From the NCBI GenBank assembly GCA_013215465.1, contig JABSOW010000007.1:106767-170766 (forward strand): 64,000 bases of DNA, given 5' to 3'. The first letter of the stretch is position 1; each line of letters opens with the position of its first letter. Made by a program: the position numbers and the translations under genes. The DNA comes from Colwellia sp. (lineage in GTDB: Bacteria; Pseudomonadota; Gammaproteobacteria; Enterobacterales; Alteromonadaceae). The notes beneath the pieces are model-generated. The model was not told the origin of the DNA and ran no database searches. It saw only the letters and a list, made by a program, of their open reading frames with translations. Of the stretch, positions 1-9,149 are shown in pieces.

Positions 1-284
1 CTTGTGATGTCGTAGGAGCGGTGCTGTTTAATCATAATCTTGGTGCCAATCAAGCCGCGTACGCTATATATTCGCCTGAATTAATGCAAGCACTTAATAG
101 TGGCAACTATGATGCCATGCATATAGATATAAAATTTACTGGTCTAAACAATGGTTATGAGCAATTGTTTATTGCTAGCGCTAGCCAAATAAATGAAATT
201 CCTGAGCCTGCTAGTATTTTATTATTATCTATTGGTGGTCTAATGCTAATAGGGATGAGTGAGTTAGCATTATTAAAAAAATGA
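1..284 (+). CDS. PEP-CTERM protein, C-terminal part (cut by window edge)
   Basis: The reading frame is open from the window edge, so only the last ~94 residues are seen. The tail has the PEP-CTERM layout: a PEP triplet (IPEPAS), a hydrophobic stretch rich in Leu, Ile and Gly, and a short basic end (LLKK). Proteins with this tail are exported, anchored and processed by exosortase, usually in bacteria that make exopolysaccharide. The rest of the protein gives no clue to its role. It lies just upstream of IS debris and a displaced rplN, so it is probably not an ancestral neighbour of the ribosomal genes. The basic end has two Lys rather than the usual Arg cluster, a mild deviation. Confidence 0.75.
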   Translation, partial: CDVVGAVLFNHNLGANQAAYAIYSPELMQALNSGNYDAMHIDIKFTGLNNGYEQLFIASASQINEIPEPASILLLSIGGLMLIGMSELALLKK

Positions 285-408
285 TTTAATACCTTTAGTA
301 TAGTGGTGTTTTTCAAGGTACTTAAAGAGCTACTCACCAACGTAACCGATCATTATGGGGTGAGCTAACCCTAAACGCCACCCATGGCTAGCGTATTTTA
401 ATCCCAAA

Positions 409-750
409 TTATAGCAGGGTTGAACGATAATTATCATCAAGCCCTGCCATCTTCTTTTTTCTCGCTATACTAGCTGATTTAGTTGTATCTCGCTTAAATA
501 GTGTCATATTTTGGAATCCCCGCTCCGAAAGAACCCTATTTTTTAACCAATTAAGCTTTATACCCGTTATCATTAAAAGCACTATGAAGCCTTCATCTTG
601 AATGGTAACGGGTATATATGGCCAAAGCCTTTAATATCTTCTCAAGCTTCTGCGCCAGATAGTACGGCACTTATAGCTAGTAGAAGAATATCGTGTAGGT
701 CATGTTTTTTGCAGCGTTCTATGGGGCTGCCGTTAACTCTGGCTATTTTT
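409..750 (-). mobile_element. Decayed ISAs1-family transposase (N- and C-terminal fragments)
   Basis: No long frame is open, but the minus strand holds two recognisable pieces. From about 750 to 617 it reads a piece with ERCKKHDL followed by DILLLAISAVLSGAEA, a stop (TGA where Trp is expected) and EDIKGFG, which is the N-terminal signature of ISAs1/H-repeat transposases. From about 545 to 409 it reads LFKRDTTKSASIARKKK, then MAGLDDNYRSTLL and a stop, which resembles the C-terminal end of the same family. The catalytic middle is missing and a ~60-bp palindromic repeat sits between the pieces. The element is dead. It lies exactly where the S10-spc ribosomal block is broken. Family assignment is by recognition only. 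Confidence 0.6.
558..617. repeat. ~60-bp palindromic repeat, copy 1
   Basis: The arms are TATACCCGTTATCATT and AATGGTAACGGGTATA, matching in 14 of 15 central positions, with a ~28-nt loop holding GAAGCCTTCATC. A second, diverged copy lies at 19068-19126. It sits inside the transposase remnant and abuts the KGFG codons, so it arrived after or during decay of the IS. It may be a small non-autonomous mobile repeat or a REP-like element. Confidence 0.55.
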
Positions 751-763
751 TAGCTAATTAAAC

Positions 764-792
764 TACCACTTTATCTATAGTGGTGTTATAAT
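764..792 (+). promoter_or_regulatory. Candidate promoter for the displaced spc operon
   Basis: A perfect TATAAT lies at 787-792, followed by a GC-rich discriminator (CTCGCGCCC), the pattern of stringently controlled ribosomal promoters. No good -35 is seen at the right distance. The spc operon here has lost its usual read-through from S10, so it needs a promoter upstream of rplN, and this is the best candidate. The rest of 285-969 shows only IS debris and the palindrome. Confidence 0.4.
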
Positions 793-969
793 CTCGCGCC
801 CGCTTGCTTTGAATACTAGTTGTTGAACTAATATTTTCAGTGATAGGGTAGTCTTTTTAAGGCAGTGACGGGTCAAATTTCTGGCCTTGAATTATAATTT
901 ATCTTTTTGTTTTACTGGTGGTTTTTTGGAATCACGTAGTTAATAAGATAACAATGGAGCAAAAAATCA

Positions 970-1338
970 ATGATCCAAATGCAATCACAGCTGAATGTTG
1001 CTGATAACAGTGGCGCTAAGCGTGTTCAATGTATAAAGGTTCTTGGTGGCTCGCACCGTCGCTATGCACGCATTGGTGATATCATCAAAGTTGCCGTAAA
1101 GGAAGCAAGTCCTCGCGGTAAAGTAAAAAAAGGTGATGTTGTTACTGCGGTAGTGGTGCGCACTAAGAAAGGTATTCGTCGTACAGATGGCTCTGCTATC
1201 CGTTTTGATGAAAACGCGGCTGTAATTTTGAATGCAAACTTACAACCAATTGGTACTCGTATTTTCGGGCCTGTGACACGTGAACTTCGTAATGAAAAAT
1301 TTATGAAAATCGTATCATTAGCACCTGAAGTACTATAA
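970..1338 (+). CDS. rplN: 50S ribosomal protein L14
   Basis: A 122-residue protein of normal length and near-universal sequence, starting [18 protein letters not shown]14 sits at the subunit interface next to L19 and contacts 16S rRNA. The start is preceded by ATGGAGC, a good Shine-Dalgarno. It is the first gene of the spc operon. In most gammaproteobacteria rpsQ lies directly upstream; here a decayed IS and ~680 bp of non-coding DNA do, and rpsQ is at the far end of the window. rplX follows after 12 bp. Confidence 0.97.
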   Translation: MIQMQSQLNVADNSGAKRVQCIKVLGGSHRRYARIGDIIKVAVKEASPRGKVKKGDVVTAVVVRTKKGIRRTDGSAIRFDENAAVILNANLQPIGTRIFGPVTRELRNEKFMKIVSLAPEVL

Positions 1339-1350
1339 GGAGTCACGATA

Positions 1351-1665
1351 ATGGCATCTAAGATTCGTCGTGATGATGAAGTAGTTATACTTGCAGGCAA
1401 AGACAAGGGCAAAACTGGTAAAGTTACTAAAGTTCTTGTTGAAAGCGGCAAAGTATTCGTAGAAGGCGTTAACTTAATCAAGAAACACACTAAGCCTGTA
1501 CCACAGTTACAGCAGCCTGGTGGCATTGTTGAAAAAGAAGCACCTTTACAGGTTTCTAACGTAGCTATCCTTAACCCGAAATCGGGCAAGGCTGACCGCG
1601 TTGGTTTTAGAATTGAAGACGGCAAAAAAGTTCGTTTCTTCAAATCTGATAACGAATTAATTTAA
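1351..1665 (+). CDS. rplX: 50S ribosomal protein L24
   Basis: 104 residues, the usual length. The N-terminal KOW motif is visible ([18 protein letters not shown]). L24 binds the 5' domain of 23S rRNA and starts assembly of the large subunit. An AAGGAG-type ribosome site precedes the ATG. It lies 12 bp after rplN and 12 bp before rplE. Its stop codon borders the S8-type operator that covers the rplE start. Confidence 0.97.
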   Translation: MASKIRRDDEVVILAGKDKGKTGKVTKVLVESGKVFVEGVNLIKKHTKPVPQLQQPGGIVEKEAPLQVSNVAILNPKSGKADRVGFRIEDGKKVRFFKSDNELI

Positions 1666-1705
1666 TTGGAGTAAACGATGGCGAAACTGCATGATTTTTA
1701 CAAAG
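1666..1705 (+). promoter_or_regulatory. S8 translational operator at the rplE start
   Basis: The mRNA around the rplE start keeps the E. coli layout as I remember it: GGAGTA, the ATG, then GCGAAACTGCATGAT, then a short arm that pairs back. Here GTAAA (1671-1675) can pair with TTTAC (1697-1701). The E. coli arms as I remember them are GTAGT and ACTAC, so both sides have changed together, which supports a conserved hairpin. In E. coli S8 binds here and shuts down translation of rplE and the genes after it. Confidence 0.55.
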
Positions 1706-2223
1706 ATACAGTTGTAGCTGAATTGCAAAAGCAATTTGGTTATAAAAGTGTCATGCAAGTCCCTCGGATTGAAAAGATCACCCTTAACATGGGTGTTGGT
1801 GAAGCAATTTCTGATAAGAAAGTATTAGAGCACGCCACAAATGATCTTACTGCAATCTCAGGGCAAAAGCCGCTCACGACAGTAGCACGCAAATCAGTTG
1901 CGGGCTTCAAAATTCGTGAAGGCTACCCTATTGGTACAAAAGTAACTCTACGCGGCGAGCGTATGTGGGAATTTTTAGAGCGTTTAATCTCTATTTCTAT
2001 TCCTCGTATCCGTGATTTTCGTGGTTTAAATCCAAAGTCATTTGATGGCCGCGGTAACTACAGCATGGGCGTTCGTGAGCAAATTATCTTCCCGGAAATC
2101 GAATATGATAAAATCGATAAAATTCGCGGATTAGATATCACTATCACTACTAGCGCGAAAGATAACGAAGAAGGACATGCTTTATTGTCTGCCTTTAGTT
2201 TCCCGTTCAAGAAGAAGGTGTAG
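1678..2223 (+). CDS. rplE: 50S ribosomal protein L5
   Basis: 181 residues against 179 in E. coli. It begins [13 protein letters not shown] and keeps the L5 core ([26 protein letters not shown]). L5 is part of the 5S RNP with L18 and L25 and contacts the P-site tRNA. The start has GGAG at the usual distance and lies inside the S8-type operator. rpsN follows after 4 bp. Confidence 0.97.
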   Translation: MAKLHDFYKDTVVAELQKQFGYKSVMQVPRIEKITLNMGVGEAISDKKVLEHATNDLTAISGQKPLTTVARKSVAGFKIREGYPIGTKVTLRGERMWEFLERLISISIPRIRDFRGLNPKSFDGRGNYSMGVREQIIFPEIEYDKIDKIRGLDITITTSAKDNEEGHALLSAFSFPFKKKV

Positions 2224-2227
2224 AGTT

Positions 2228-2533
2228 ATGGCTAAATCGTCAATGAAAGCTCGTGAAGCTAAAAGAACCAAGTTAGTAGCACAATATGCTGAAAAGCGTG
2301 CTGCGTTAAAAGCAATCATCTCTGGTGTTGATTCTTCTGAAGAAGATCGCTGGGATGCTGTATTGAAACTTCAAAGTTTACCTCGTGATTCGAGCAGTAG
2401 TCGTCAACGTAACCGTTGTAACATTACTGGCCGTCCACATGGATTCTTACGTAAATTTGGTTTAAGTCGTATTAAATTACGCGAAACTATGATGCGTGGT
2501 GAAGTTCCAGGTCTTAAGAAAGCTAGTTGGTAA
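2228..2533 (+). CDS. rpsN: 30S ribosomal protein S14, zinc-independent form
   Basis: 101 residues starting [13 protein letters not shown], which matches E. coli length. A longer frame reaches back to 2177 inside rplE, but the ATG at 2228 gives the conserved N terminus. S14 helps assemble the 30S head. This is the long form without the CxxC zinc knuckles of the short paralogue. It lies 4 bp after rplE, so translation is probably coupled. Confidence 0.96.
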   Translation: MAKSSMKAREAKRTKLVAQYAEKRAALKAIISGVDSSEEDRWDAVLKLQSLPRDSSSSRQRNRCNITGRPHGFLRKFGLSRIKLRETMMRGEVPGLKKASW

Positions 2534-2552
2534 TTCACGGGAGTAAATGGTT

Positions 2553-2942
2553 ATGATGACTGATCCTATCGCGGACATGTTTACACGCATCCGCAACGGT
2601 CAATCTGCAGCAAAAGTTGCAGTTACAATGCCATCTTCAAAAGTAAAAGTTGCAATTGCCAACTTACTTAAAGAAGAAGGTTATATTTCAAGTTTTTCAG
2701 TAGCGGGCGATGTAAAGCCAGAGCTATCTGTTGAATTGAAGTATTTTGAAGGTAAAGAAGTAATTGAAGTGATCAAACGTGTTTCACGTCCTGGTCTTCG
2801 TATATACAAAAGCTGTGATGAACTTCCTAAAGTTCTTGCTGGCATGGGTATTGCGATCATTTCGACTTCTAAAGGTTTGATGACGGATCGCGCCGCTCGC
2901 TCTGCGGGTATTGGCGGTGAAGTTCTTGGTTTCGTAGAGTAA
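2553..2942 (+). CDS. rpsH: 30S ribosomal protein S8
   Basis: 129 residues from the ATG at 2553 ([16 protein letters not shown]). Three in-frame ATGs lie close together at 2547, 2553 and 2556. The Shine-Dalgarno GGGAG at 2539-2543 is 9 nt from the second, 3 nt from the first and 12 nt from the third, so 2553 is preferred. S8 binds helix 21 of 16S rRNA and represses the spc operon through the rplE-start hairpin. Family signature [13 protein letters not shown] is present near the C terminus. Confidence 0.93.
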   Translation: MMTDPIADMFTRIRNGQSAAKVAVTMPSSKVKVAIANLLKEEGYISSFSVAGDVKPELSVELKYFEGKEVIEVIKRVSRPGLRIYKSCDELPKVLAGMGIAIISTSKGLMTDRAARSAGIGGEVLGFVE

Positions 2943-2952
2943 GGAGAATAAT

Positions 2953-3486
2953 ATGTCTCGTGTTGCAAAAGCACCTGTCGTTGTTCCTGCTGGCGTTACC
3001 ATTACGTTATCAGGTCAAGACATTACAGTTAAAGGTCCAATAGGCGAATTATCTCGCACGATCCATAGTGACGTTGTTGTTTCTCAAGAAGAAAACAACA
3101 TTATTACTAATATCGTTGCTGATGTTAAAGGCGCTTGGGCTCAAGCCGGTACTACACGCGCTTTAATCAATAATATGGTTGAAGGTGTTAGTAAAGGTTT
3201 TGAAAAGAAATTAGTTTTACAAGGTGTTGGTTACCGTGCCAAAGCTGCGGGTAAATCATTAGATTTATCTTTAGGTTTTTCACACCCAATTAAACACGCA
3301 ATTCCTGAAGGAATTACTTGTGAAACTCCTAGCCAAACTGAAATCACACTGAAAGGTTGTGATAAACATTTAGTTGGTCAAACCGCTGCGAACATTCGTG
3401 CATACCGTAAACCTGAGCCTTATAAAGGTAAAGGTGTTCGTTATCTTAACGAAAATGTTCGTCGTAAAGAAGCTAAGAAGAAGTAG
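2953..3486 (+). CDS. rplF: 50S ribosomal protein L6
   Basis: 177 residues, same as E. coli. Two L6 domains are seen, with the signature [11 protein letters not shown] near the C terminus. L6 lies near the GTPase-associated centre and the sarcin-ricin loop, where elongation factors bind. AAGGAG precedes the start. rplR follows after 9 bp. Confidence 0.97.
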   Translation: MSRVAKAPVVVPAGVTITLSGQDITVKGPIGELSRTIHSDVVVSQEENNIITNIVADVKGAWAQAGTTRALINNMVEGVSKGFEKKLVLQGVGYRAKAAGKSLDLSLGFSHPIKHAIPEGITCETPSQTEITLKGCDKHLVGQTAANIRAYRKPEPYKGKGVRYLNENVRRKEAKKK

Positions 3487-3495
3487 GGTAATACT

Positions 3496-3849
3496 ATGGA
3501 TAAGAGAACATCTCGTTTGCGCAGAGCTAAACGCTCTCGTGCAAAAATTAGCGAGTTGGGTGCGAATCGTTTAGTTGTATTCCGTACTCCTCGTCACATT
3601 TACGCTCAATTGATCGCGCCAACTGGTTCTGAAGTAATCGCATCTGCGTCTACTTTAGACAAAGAAGTTGCTGCTCAATTGGAAAAAACTGGTAATGTAG
3701 CCGCTGCAACTGCAGTAGGTACAGCAATTGCTGAACGTGCAAAAGCTAAAGGCATTGAGTCTGTAGCATTTGATCGCTCAGGCTTTCGTTACCATGGTCG
3801 CGTGAAAGCGTTAGCAGAAGCAGCTCGTGCAGCTGGTCTTCAATTCTAG
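3496..3849 (+). CDS. rplR: 50S ribosomal protein L18
   Basis: 117 residues, the E. coli length, with the basic N terminus ([18 protein letters not shown]) that binds 5S rRNA and the C-terminal end [20 protein letters not shown]. With L5 and L25 it forms the 5S RNP of the central protuberance. It lies 9 bp after rplF; rpsE follows 9 bp downstream. Confidence 0.97.
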   Translation: MDKRTSRLRRAKRSRAKISELGANRLVVFRTPRHIYAQLIAPTGSEVIASASTLDKEVAAQLEKTGNVAAATAVGTAIAERAKAKGIESVAFDRSGFRYHGRVKALAEAARAAGLQF

Positions 3850-3858
3850 GGGTTGATA

Positions 3859-4368
3859 ATGGCTAATCATAATCAAGAAAACTCACAGCAAAGTGATATG
3901 GCTGAAAAGCTAATCGCCGTTAACCGCGTATCAAAAGTGGTTAAAGGTGGTCGTATTTTCAGTTTCACCGCATTAACAGTAGTTGGTGACGGTAATGGTC
4001 GCGTTGGTTTTGGCTACGGTAAAGCACGTGAAGTGCCTGCTGCAATCCAAAAAGCAATGGAAAAAGCACACCGTAACATAGTAACGATTGACTTGAAGGG
4101 TACTACTCTTCAGCATGTTATTATTGGCAAGCATTCGGGTTCTAAAGTTTTCATGAAACCAGCCTCTGACGGTACAGGTATCATCGCCGGTGGCGCGATG
4201 CGTGCAGTACTTGAAGTTGCAGGCGTTCAGAACGTATTGTCAAAAGCATACGGTTCTACTAACCCAATCAACGTAGTTCGCGCTACTGTTTCTGCCCTAG
4301 TGAATATGCATTCACCAGAAGGCATGGCAGCTAAACGTGGCAAAAGCGTTGAAGATATTTTGGGGTAA
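3859..4368 (+). CDS. rpsE: 30S ribosomal protein S5
   Basis: 169 residues from the ATG at 3859. An in-frame TTG six bases upstream is closer to the AGGGGT site (3848-3852) and is not preferred. The double-stranded RNA-binding N domain ([20 protein letters not shown]) and C domain are intact. S5 with S4 and S12 sets decoding accuracy. The N-terminal ~15 residues ([12 protein letters not shown]) are polar and variable, as usual for this family. Confidence 0.95.
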   Translation: MANHNQENSQQSDMAEKLIAVNRVSKVVKGGRIFSFTALTVVGDGNGRVGFGYGKAREVPAAIQKAMEKAHRNIVTIDLKGTTLQHVIIGKHSGSKVFMKPASDGTGIIAGGAMRAVLEVAGVQNVLSKAYGSTNPINVVRATVSALVNMHSPEGMAAKRGKSVEDILG

Positions 4369-4374
4369 TTAAGC

Positions 4375-4554
4375 ATGTCTAAAACAGTTAAAGTAACTCA
4401 AGTGAAAAGTTCTATCGGTCGTTTACCAAAGCATAGAGCTACATTAAGAGGCCTTGGTCTACGTCGTATCAATCATACAGTTGAGTTAGAAGATACTCCA
4501 TCTGTACGTGGTATGATCAACAAGGTTCACTATATGATTAAGGTGGAGGATTAA
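4375..4554 (+). CDS. rpmD: 50S ribosomal protein L30
   Basis: A 59-residue gene between rpsE and rplO. It reads [18 protein letters not shown], then a typical L30 core with LRGLGLRRI and ending MIKVED. The length is that of E. coli L30. The gap to rpsE is 6 bp and to rplO 2 bp, so all three are probably translated in a coupled way. L30 sits on the solvent side of the large subunit. Confidence 0.95.
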   Translation: MSKTVKVTQVKSSIGRLPKHRATLRGLGLRRINHTVELEDTPSVRGMINKVHYMIKVED

Positions 4555-4556
4555 TT

Positions 4557-4991
4557 ATGCATTTAAATACTTTATCCCCTGCACCAGGATCTCACAAAGC
4601 TAAAAAACGCTGTGGTCGTGGTATTGGTTCAGGCATCGGTAAAACTGGTGGTCGTGGTCACAAAGGTCAGAAGTCTCGTTCTGGCGGTAGTGTACGTCCT
4701 GGTTTTGAAGGTGGTCAAATGCCATTGAAACAACGTTTACCTAAATTTGGTTTTACTTCACGTAAGTCTTTAGTTCGCGCTGAAGTACGTCTACATGAAT
4801 TAAACCTAATTAAAGGTGATGTTGTTGATATTCACGCGTTGAAAGATGCTGGTCTAATTACCCGTAACATTATCGCTGTAAAAATCATGCTTTCGGGCGA
4901 GATTACACGCAAGATAACTGTTCGTGGTTTGGGCGTAACTAAAGGTGCTCGTGCAGCTATTGAAGCTGCCGGTGGTAACATCGAGGAATAA
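4557..4991 (+). CDS. rplO: 50S ribosomal protein L15
   Basis: 144 residues, the E. coli length. The glycine- and arginine-rich N-terminal extension ([19 protein letters not shown]) that threads into 23S rRNA is present, followed by the globular domain ending [16 protein letters not shown]15 joins late in 50S assembly. It lies 2 bp after rpmD and 8 bp before secY. Confidence 0.97.
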   Translation: MHLNTLSPAPGSHKAKKRCGRGIGSGIGKTGGRGHKGQKSRSGGSVRPGFEGGQMPLKQRLPKFGFTSRKSLVRAEVRLHELNLIKGDVVDIHALKDAGLITRNIIAVKIMLSGEITRKITVRGLGVTKGARAAIEAAGGNIEE

Positions 4992-4999
4992 TACAGATC

Positions 5000-6337
5000 A
5001 TGGCTAAACCAGGAATGGCTTCTCAAAAGGGAAGTAGTGGCGCAGGCGGTTTGTCTGAGCTTAAACAAAGATTGTGGTTCGTATTCGTTGCACTGGTAGT
5101 GCTTCGCTTAGGATCATTTGTACCAATCCCTGGTATTGACGCCGCTGTATTAGCTCAGTTCTTTGATCAACAAAAGGGCACCATTGTAGAAATGTTTAAC
5201 ATGTTCTCCGGTGGTGCTTTAGAACGAGCCTCAGTATTGGCACTTGGTATTATGCCGTACATCTCAGCTTCAATTATTATGCAACTGCTAACGGTTATGA
5301 CACCGAAATTTGCAGAGCTTAAGAAAGAAGGTGAAGCTGGACGACGTAAAATCAGTCAATACACACGCTACGGCACACTTGTTCTAGCAACAGTACAATC
5401 GATAGCGATTGCCAGAAGTTTACCGGAAATGATGCAAGGGCTAGTTATTAACGCTGGCTTTGGCTTCTATTTTACCGCGGTAATTAGCTTGGTTACTGGT
5501 ACCATGTTTTTAATGTGGTTAGGTGAGCAAATTACTGAACGTGGTATCGGTAATGGTATTTCGATTATTATTTTCGCAGGTATTGTTGCTGGCATGCCAT
5601 CAGCAGTTGGTCAAACAGCTGAAATGGCGCGTCAAGGTGAATTGCACTTATTAGTATTATTGCTAATTGGCGTTGTGGTATTTGCAATTACTTTTTTGGT
5701 AGTATTTGTAGAACGTGGTCAACGACGTATTGTTGTTAACTATGCTAAACGTCAACAAGGCCGTAAGGTTTTTGCTGCGCAAAGTACACATTTACCCTTA
5801 AAAGTGAATATGGCGGGTGTTATCCCACCAATCTTTGCCTCAAGTATTATTTTGTTCCCAGGCACGCTTGCGAGCTGGTTTGGACAAGGTGATGGCCCGG
5901 TAGCTGATTTCTTACAAGGAGTTTCTCAGGCGATGTCGCCAGGGCAACCTTTGTATGTATTTATGCTAGCCGCTGCAATAATATTTTTCTGTTTCTTTTA
6001 CACGGCTCTTGTTTTCAATCCACGTGAAACTGCAGATAACTTGAAAAAGTCAGGTGCGTTTATTCCAGGGATTCGTCCGGGTGAACAAACATCCAAATAT
6101 ATAGATAAAGTAATGACTCGCTTAACCCTTTGTGGTGCGATGTATATTACTTTTGTCTGTTTGGTTCCACAGTTTATGATCATGGCATGGGACGTACAGT
6201 TCTATTTCGGTGGTACATCATTATTGATTATCGTCGTAGTGATTATGGACTTTATGGCACAAGTACAAACGCATATGATGTCTCATCAATATGACAATGT
6301 GCTTAAAAAAGCTAACTTGAAAGGCGGCGGTCGTTAG
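5000..6337 (+). CDS. secY: Protein translocase channel subunit SecY
   Basis: 445 residues with the ten membrane helices of SecY. Signatures seen include the plug and TM2 region ([18 protein letters not shown]) and the cytoplasmic C-terminal part with [14 protein letters not shown]. SecY with SecE and SecG forms the inner-membrane channel for export and membrane insertion. It follows rplO by 8 bp, so it is made with the ribosome, as in nearly all bacteria. The start has a weak ribosome site (CAGATC), as often found where translation is coupled. Confidence 0.97.
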   Translation: MAKPGMASQKGSSGAGGLSELKQRLWFVFVALVVLRLGSFVPIPGIDAAVLAQFFDQQKGTIVEMFNMFSGGALERASVLALGIMPYISASIIMQLLTVMTPKFAELKKEGEAGRRKISQYTRYGTLVLATVQSIAIARSLPEMMQGLVINAGFGFYFTAVISLVTGTMFLMWLGEQITERGIGNGISIIIFAGIVAGMPSAVGQTAEMARQGELHLLVLLLIGVVVFAITFLVVFVERGQRRIVVNYAKRQQGRKVFAAQSTHLPLKVNMAGVIPPIFASSIILFPGTLASWFGQGDGPVADFLQGVSQAMSPGQPLYVFMLAAAIIFFCFFYTALVFNPRETADNLKKSGAFIPGIRPGEQTSKYIDKVMTRLTLCGAMYITFVCLVPQFMIMAWDVQFYFGGTSLLIIVVVIMDFMAQVQTHMMSHQYDNVLKKANLKGGGR

Positions 6338-6366
6338 ACCCTGTTAATTAAGTAACGGAGTATAAA

Positions 6367-6480
6367 ATGAAAGTACGTGCATCCGTAAAAAAGATTTGTC
6401 GTAATTGTAAAGTGGTAAAGCGTAAAGGCGTAATTCGCGTTCTTTGCTCAGAGCCAAAGCACAAACAAAGACAAGGTTAG
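6367..6480 (+). CDS. rpmJ: 50S ribosomal protein L36
   Basis: A 37-residue gene reading [17 protein letters not shown] and ending [10 protein letters not shown]. The four zinc ligands Cys11, Cys14, Cys27 and His32 are all present, so this is the zinc-binding form. AACGGAG lies 7 bp before the ATG. It closes the spc operon; ~200 bp of leader separates it from rpsM. Confidence 0.95.
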   Translation: MKVRASVKKICRNCKVVKRKGVIRVLCSEPKHKQRQG

Positions 6481-6554
6481 TTTATTTATTAGGTAAAGCA
6501 CTTCAATTTATTTTGGAGTAAAAGACCAATAATTATTAACGTAATCTTTTTGAA

Positions 6555-6583
6555 CTGGCATTATGCAGAATATTCGGTATAAT
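6555..6583 (+). promoter_or_regulatory. Candidate promoter of the alpha operon
   Basis: TATAAT at 6578-6583 with CTGGCA at 6555-6560 gives a 17-bp spacer. A GCCGC discriminator follows, typical of growth-rate-controlled promoters. It would add transcripts for rpsM-rpsK-rpsD-rpoA-rplQ on top of read-through from the spc operon. Confidence 0.55.
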
Positions 6584-6608
6584 GCCGCTTCGATTTGCGA
6601 AAAAAGAG

Positions 6609-6700
6609 AATGGTTGGGTATCCTAACGGGCTTTCCAACCAAAGTAATTTTAAATAACTATAGGAGATGTGTTAGTGGCCCGTATCGCTGGCATTAACAT
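6609..6700 (+). promoter_or_regulatory. Alpha-operon S4-binding pseudoknot leader
   Basis: The leader reads GGTTGGGTATCCTAACGGGC, then TTTCCAACC, an AT-rich linker, TAGGAG and the GTG start. This is close to the E. coli alpha mRNA leader in which GGTTGG pairs with CCAACC and GGGC pairs with the GCCC at the start of rpsM. In E. coli the S4 protein binds this nested pseudoknot and traps the ribosome in an inactive state. The pairing parts are seen directly; S4 binding is inferred from the family. Confidence 0.85.
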
Positions 6701-7031
6701 CCCTGATCGTAAGCATGCAGTAATCGCCATTACTGCGATTTACGGTATCGGTGCTACACGTGCGAAAGCAGTTTGTGCAGCAGCAGGTATCGATGAATCA
6801 ACAAAGATCAGTGAATTAGACGAAGCAAAAATTGATTTGCTTCGCGCTGAAGTGGACAAATTTACCGTAGAAGGTGATTTGCGCCGTGAAGTTTCAATGA
6901 ACATTAAACGTCTTATGGATTTAGGTTGTTACCGTGGCATCCGTCACCGTCGCAGTCTTCCTCTACGTGGTCAACGCACTAAAACAAATGCGCGCACCCG
7001 TAAAGGTCCTCGTAAGCCAATTAAGAAGTAA
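6675..7031 (+). CDS. rpsM: 30S ribosomal protein S13
   Basis: 118 residues, starting [14 protein letters not shown] after a GTG start, as in E. coli. A GTG six bases upstream (6669) gives two extra residues, but TAGGAG (6661-6666) is only 2 bp from it and 8 bp from 6675. GTG at 6675 also lies in the S4 pseudoknot. S13 sits in the 30S head and contacts P-site tRNA through its basic tail ([11 protein letters not shown]). Confidence 0.95.
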   Translation: MARIAGINIPDRKHAVIAITAIYGIGATRAKAVCAAAGIDESTKISELDEAKIDLLRAEVDKFTVEGDLRREVSMNIKRLMDLGCYRGIRHRRSLPLRGQRTKTNARTRKGPRKPIKK

Positions 7032-7044
7032 GAGGAACTAAACA

Positions 7045-7434
7045 ATGGCTAAAACACCAGTTCGTTCGCGTAAACGCGTAAAAAAACAAGTTGCTGATGG
7101 CATGGCTCATATCCATGCTTCTTTCAACAACACAATCGTGACTCTTACAGACCGTCAAGGTAATGCATTATCTTGGGCGACTGCAGGTGGTTCAGGTTTC
7201 CGTGGTTCACGTAAATCTACCCCTTTTGCTGCGCAAGTAGCTGCAGATCGCGCAGGCGCTACTGCAAAAGAGTTTGGCTTGAAGAATATTGAAGTGTTCG
7301 TTAAAGGTCCAGGTCCAGGTCGTGAATCTGCTATCCGTGCCTTAAATGCTGCTGGTTTTAAAATCACCAACATTACTGACGTAACACCTATTCCTCATAA
7401 TGGTTGTCGTCCTCCTAAGAAACGTCGCGTTTAA
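7045..7434 (+). CDS. rpsK: 30S ribosomal protein S11
   Basis: 129 residues, same as E. coli. The core [13 protein letters not shown] and the C-terminal signature ([20 protein letters not shown]) are intact. S11 lies on the platform near the mRNA exit. AGAGGAAC precedes the ATG; the gap to rpsM is 13 bp. Confidence 0.97.
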   Translation: MAKTPVRSRKRVKKQVADGMAHIHASFNNTIVTLTDRQGNALSWATAGGSGFRGSRKSTPFAAQVAADRAGATAKEFGLKNIEVFVKGPGPGRESAIRALNAAGFKITNITDVTPIPHNGCRPPKKRRV

Positions 7435-7465
7435 TCGCTTTTTTTAGGATAGTTGGAGAAAGAAA

Positions 7466-8086
7466 ATGGCTAGATATTTAGGTCCTAAGTTAAAACTTAG
7501 TCGCCGCGAAGGCACAGATTTGTTCCTTAAAAGCGGTGTTAGAGCAATTGACACTAAATGTAAAATCGAAACAATACCAGGTCAGCATGGCGCCCGTCGC
7601 GGTCGTTTATCTGATTACGGTGTTCAACTTCGTGAAAAACAAAAAGTTCGTCGTATTTTTGGCGTACTTGAAAAACAATTCAGTAACTACTACAAAGAAG
7701 CGGCACGTCAAAAAGGCAACACAGGTGAAAACTTGTTACAACTTTTAGAAACTCGCCTTGATAACGTAGTTTACCGTATGGGTTATGCCAGCACTCGTGC
7801 TGAAGCCCGTCAATTAGTTAGTCATAAGGCTATCGTGGTAAACGGCGTTGTAGTTAATATTCCATCTTTCACTGTTAAAGCTGAAGATACTGTTTCTGTT
7901 CGTGAAAAATCTAAAACTCAAGCGCGTATTATCGCTGCTTTAGAATTAGCTGATCAACGTGAGAAACCACTTTGGGTTGAAGTAGATACTAAGAAGCTTG
8001 AAGGTGTTTTTAAACGTCTTCCAGATCGCGCTGATTTATCTGCCGAAATTAATGAACAGTTGATTGTTGAACTTTACTCTAAATAG
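7466..8086 (+). CDS. rpsD: 30S ribosomal protein S4
   Basis: 206 residues, the E. coli length. It begins [20 protein letters not shown] and has the S4 RNA-binding domain around residues 95-155 ([17 protein letters not shown]). S4 starts 30S assembly and is the repressor of this operon through the leader upstream of rpsM. A 31-bp gap follows rpsK. Confidence 0.97.
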   Translation: MARYLGPKLKLSRREGTDLFLKSGVRAIDTKCKIETIPGQHGARRGRLSDYGVQLREKQKVRRIFGVLEKQFSNYYKEAARQKGNTGENLLQLLETRLDNVVYRMGYASTRAEARQLVSHKAIVVNGVVVNIPSFTVKAEDTVSVREKSKTQARIIAALELADQREKPLWVEVDTKKLEGVFKRLPDRADLSAEINEQLIVELYSK

Positions 8087-8114
8087 TAAAGTTGCACTTT
8101 AAGAGAGGACATAT

Positions 8115-9104
8115 ATGCAGGGTTCTGTAACCGAATTCCTTAGACCACGCATGGTTGGTATTGAAAATATCAACCCTCGTCGCGCTAAAGTAACTTTAGA
8201 GCCACTAGAACGTGGTTTTGGTCACACTTTAGGTAATGCGTTACGCCGTATTCTTTTATCTTCAATGCCAGGTTGTGCTGTAACTGAAGTTGAGATTGAT
8301 GGTGTTTTACATGAGTACAGTAGTAAAGAAGGTGTTCAAGAGGACATCATCGAAATATTGTTAAACCTTAAAGGACTTGCAATAATTTTAGAAGGCAAAA
8401 ATGAAGCTGTTCTAACGTTAACTAAGTCTGGTGAAGGCCCTGTAACGGCAGCTGATATCCAACATGATGGTGATGTAACTATTACTAATCCAGATCATGT
8501 CATCTGTAATTTAACAGGTGAAGGTTCTATCAGTATGCGGATTAAAATAGAAATGGGTCGTGGTTACGTTCCTGCTTCTGTTCGTCGCGATGCCGAGGAA
8601 GAAGATCGTGCTATTGGTCGTTTGTTGGTTGATGCCTCATTCAGCCCAGTAGTAAGAATTGCTTATGATGTTGAATCTGCTCGTGTTGAACAACGTACAG
8701 ATTTAGATAAATTAATTTTAGACATGGAAACCAATGGTACATTGGATCCGGAAGAAGCTATCCGTCGTGCTTCAACCATTTTAGCTGAACAGTTAGATGC
8801 GTTTGTAGAGCTACGTGATATTAAAGAAGTTGAACAAGTGGAAGAAAAACCATTATTCGACCCAATTTTACTTCGTCCTGTTGATGATCTAGAACTAACG
8901 GTTCGTAGCGCAAACTGCTTAAAAGCAGAAGCAATTCAATATATTGGTGATTTAGTACAACGTGCTGAAGTGGAGCTTCTGAAAACACCTAATTTAGGTA
9001 AGAAGTCTCTAACTGAAATCAAAGACGTGTTAGCGTCGCGTGGTTTGTCTTTAGGCATGCGCCTAGAAAACTGGCCACCAGAAAGCATTGTTGACAACGA
9101 CTAG
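8115..9104 (+). CDS. rpoA: RNA polymerase alpha subunit
   Basis: 329 residues, the E. coli length. The N-terminal dimer domain ([20 protein letters not shown]) and the C-terminal DNA-contact domain ([39 protein letters not shown]) are intact. The CTD binds UP elements and activators. It sits in the canonical place between rpsD and rplQ. Confidence 0.98.
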   Translation: MQGSVTEFLRPRMVGIENINPRRAKVTLEPLERGFGHTLGNALRRILLSSMPGCAVTEVEIDGVLHEYSSKEGVQEDIIEILLNLKGLAIILEGKNEAVLTLTKSGEGPVTAADIQHDGDVTITNPDHVICNLTGEGSISMRIKIEMGRGYVPASVRRDAEEEDRAIGRLLVDASFSPVVRIAYDVESARVEQRTDLDKLILDMETNGTLDPEEAIRRASTILAEQLDAFVELRDIKEVEQVEEKPLFDPILLRPVDDLELTVRSANCLKAEAIQYIGDLVQRAEVELLKTPNLGKKSLTEIKDVLASRGLSLGMRLENWPPESIVDND

Positions 9105-9149
9105 TTCGATCATCGTTTTTTATTAACAGTTTGAGAGAAGGATTAACTT

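Larger units (their letters stand above)
299..787. repeat. 12-bp direct repeat flanking IS debris
   Basis: TATAGTGGTGTT occurs exactly at 299-310 and again at 776-787. The two copies bracket the decayed transposase. They could be a target duplication or the scar of a recombination event, but 12 bp is longer than I expect for an ISAs1 target duplication, and chance is not excluded. Confidence 0.35.

Noticed and set aside
1062..1643. 193-codon frame on the minus strand over rplN and rplX
   Set aside because: Shadow of two certain ribosomal genes; no ribosome site and no recognisable protein.
6550..6583. TTGAAC as -35 of the alpha-operon promoter
   Set aside because: The spacer to TATAAT would be 22 bp; CTGGCA at 17 bp is better.
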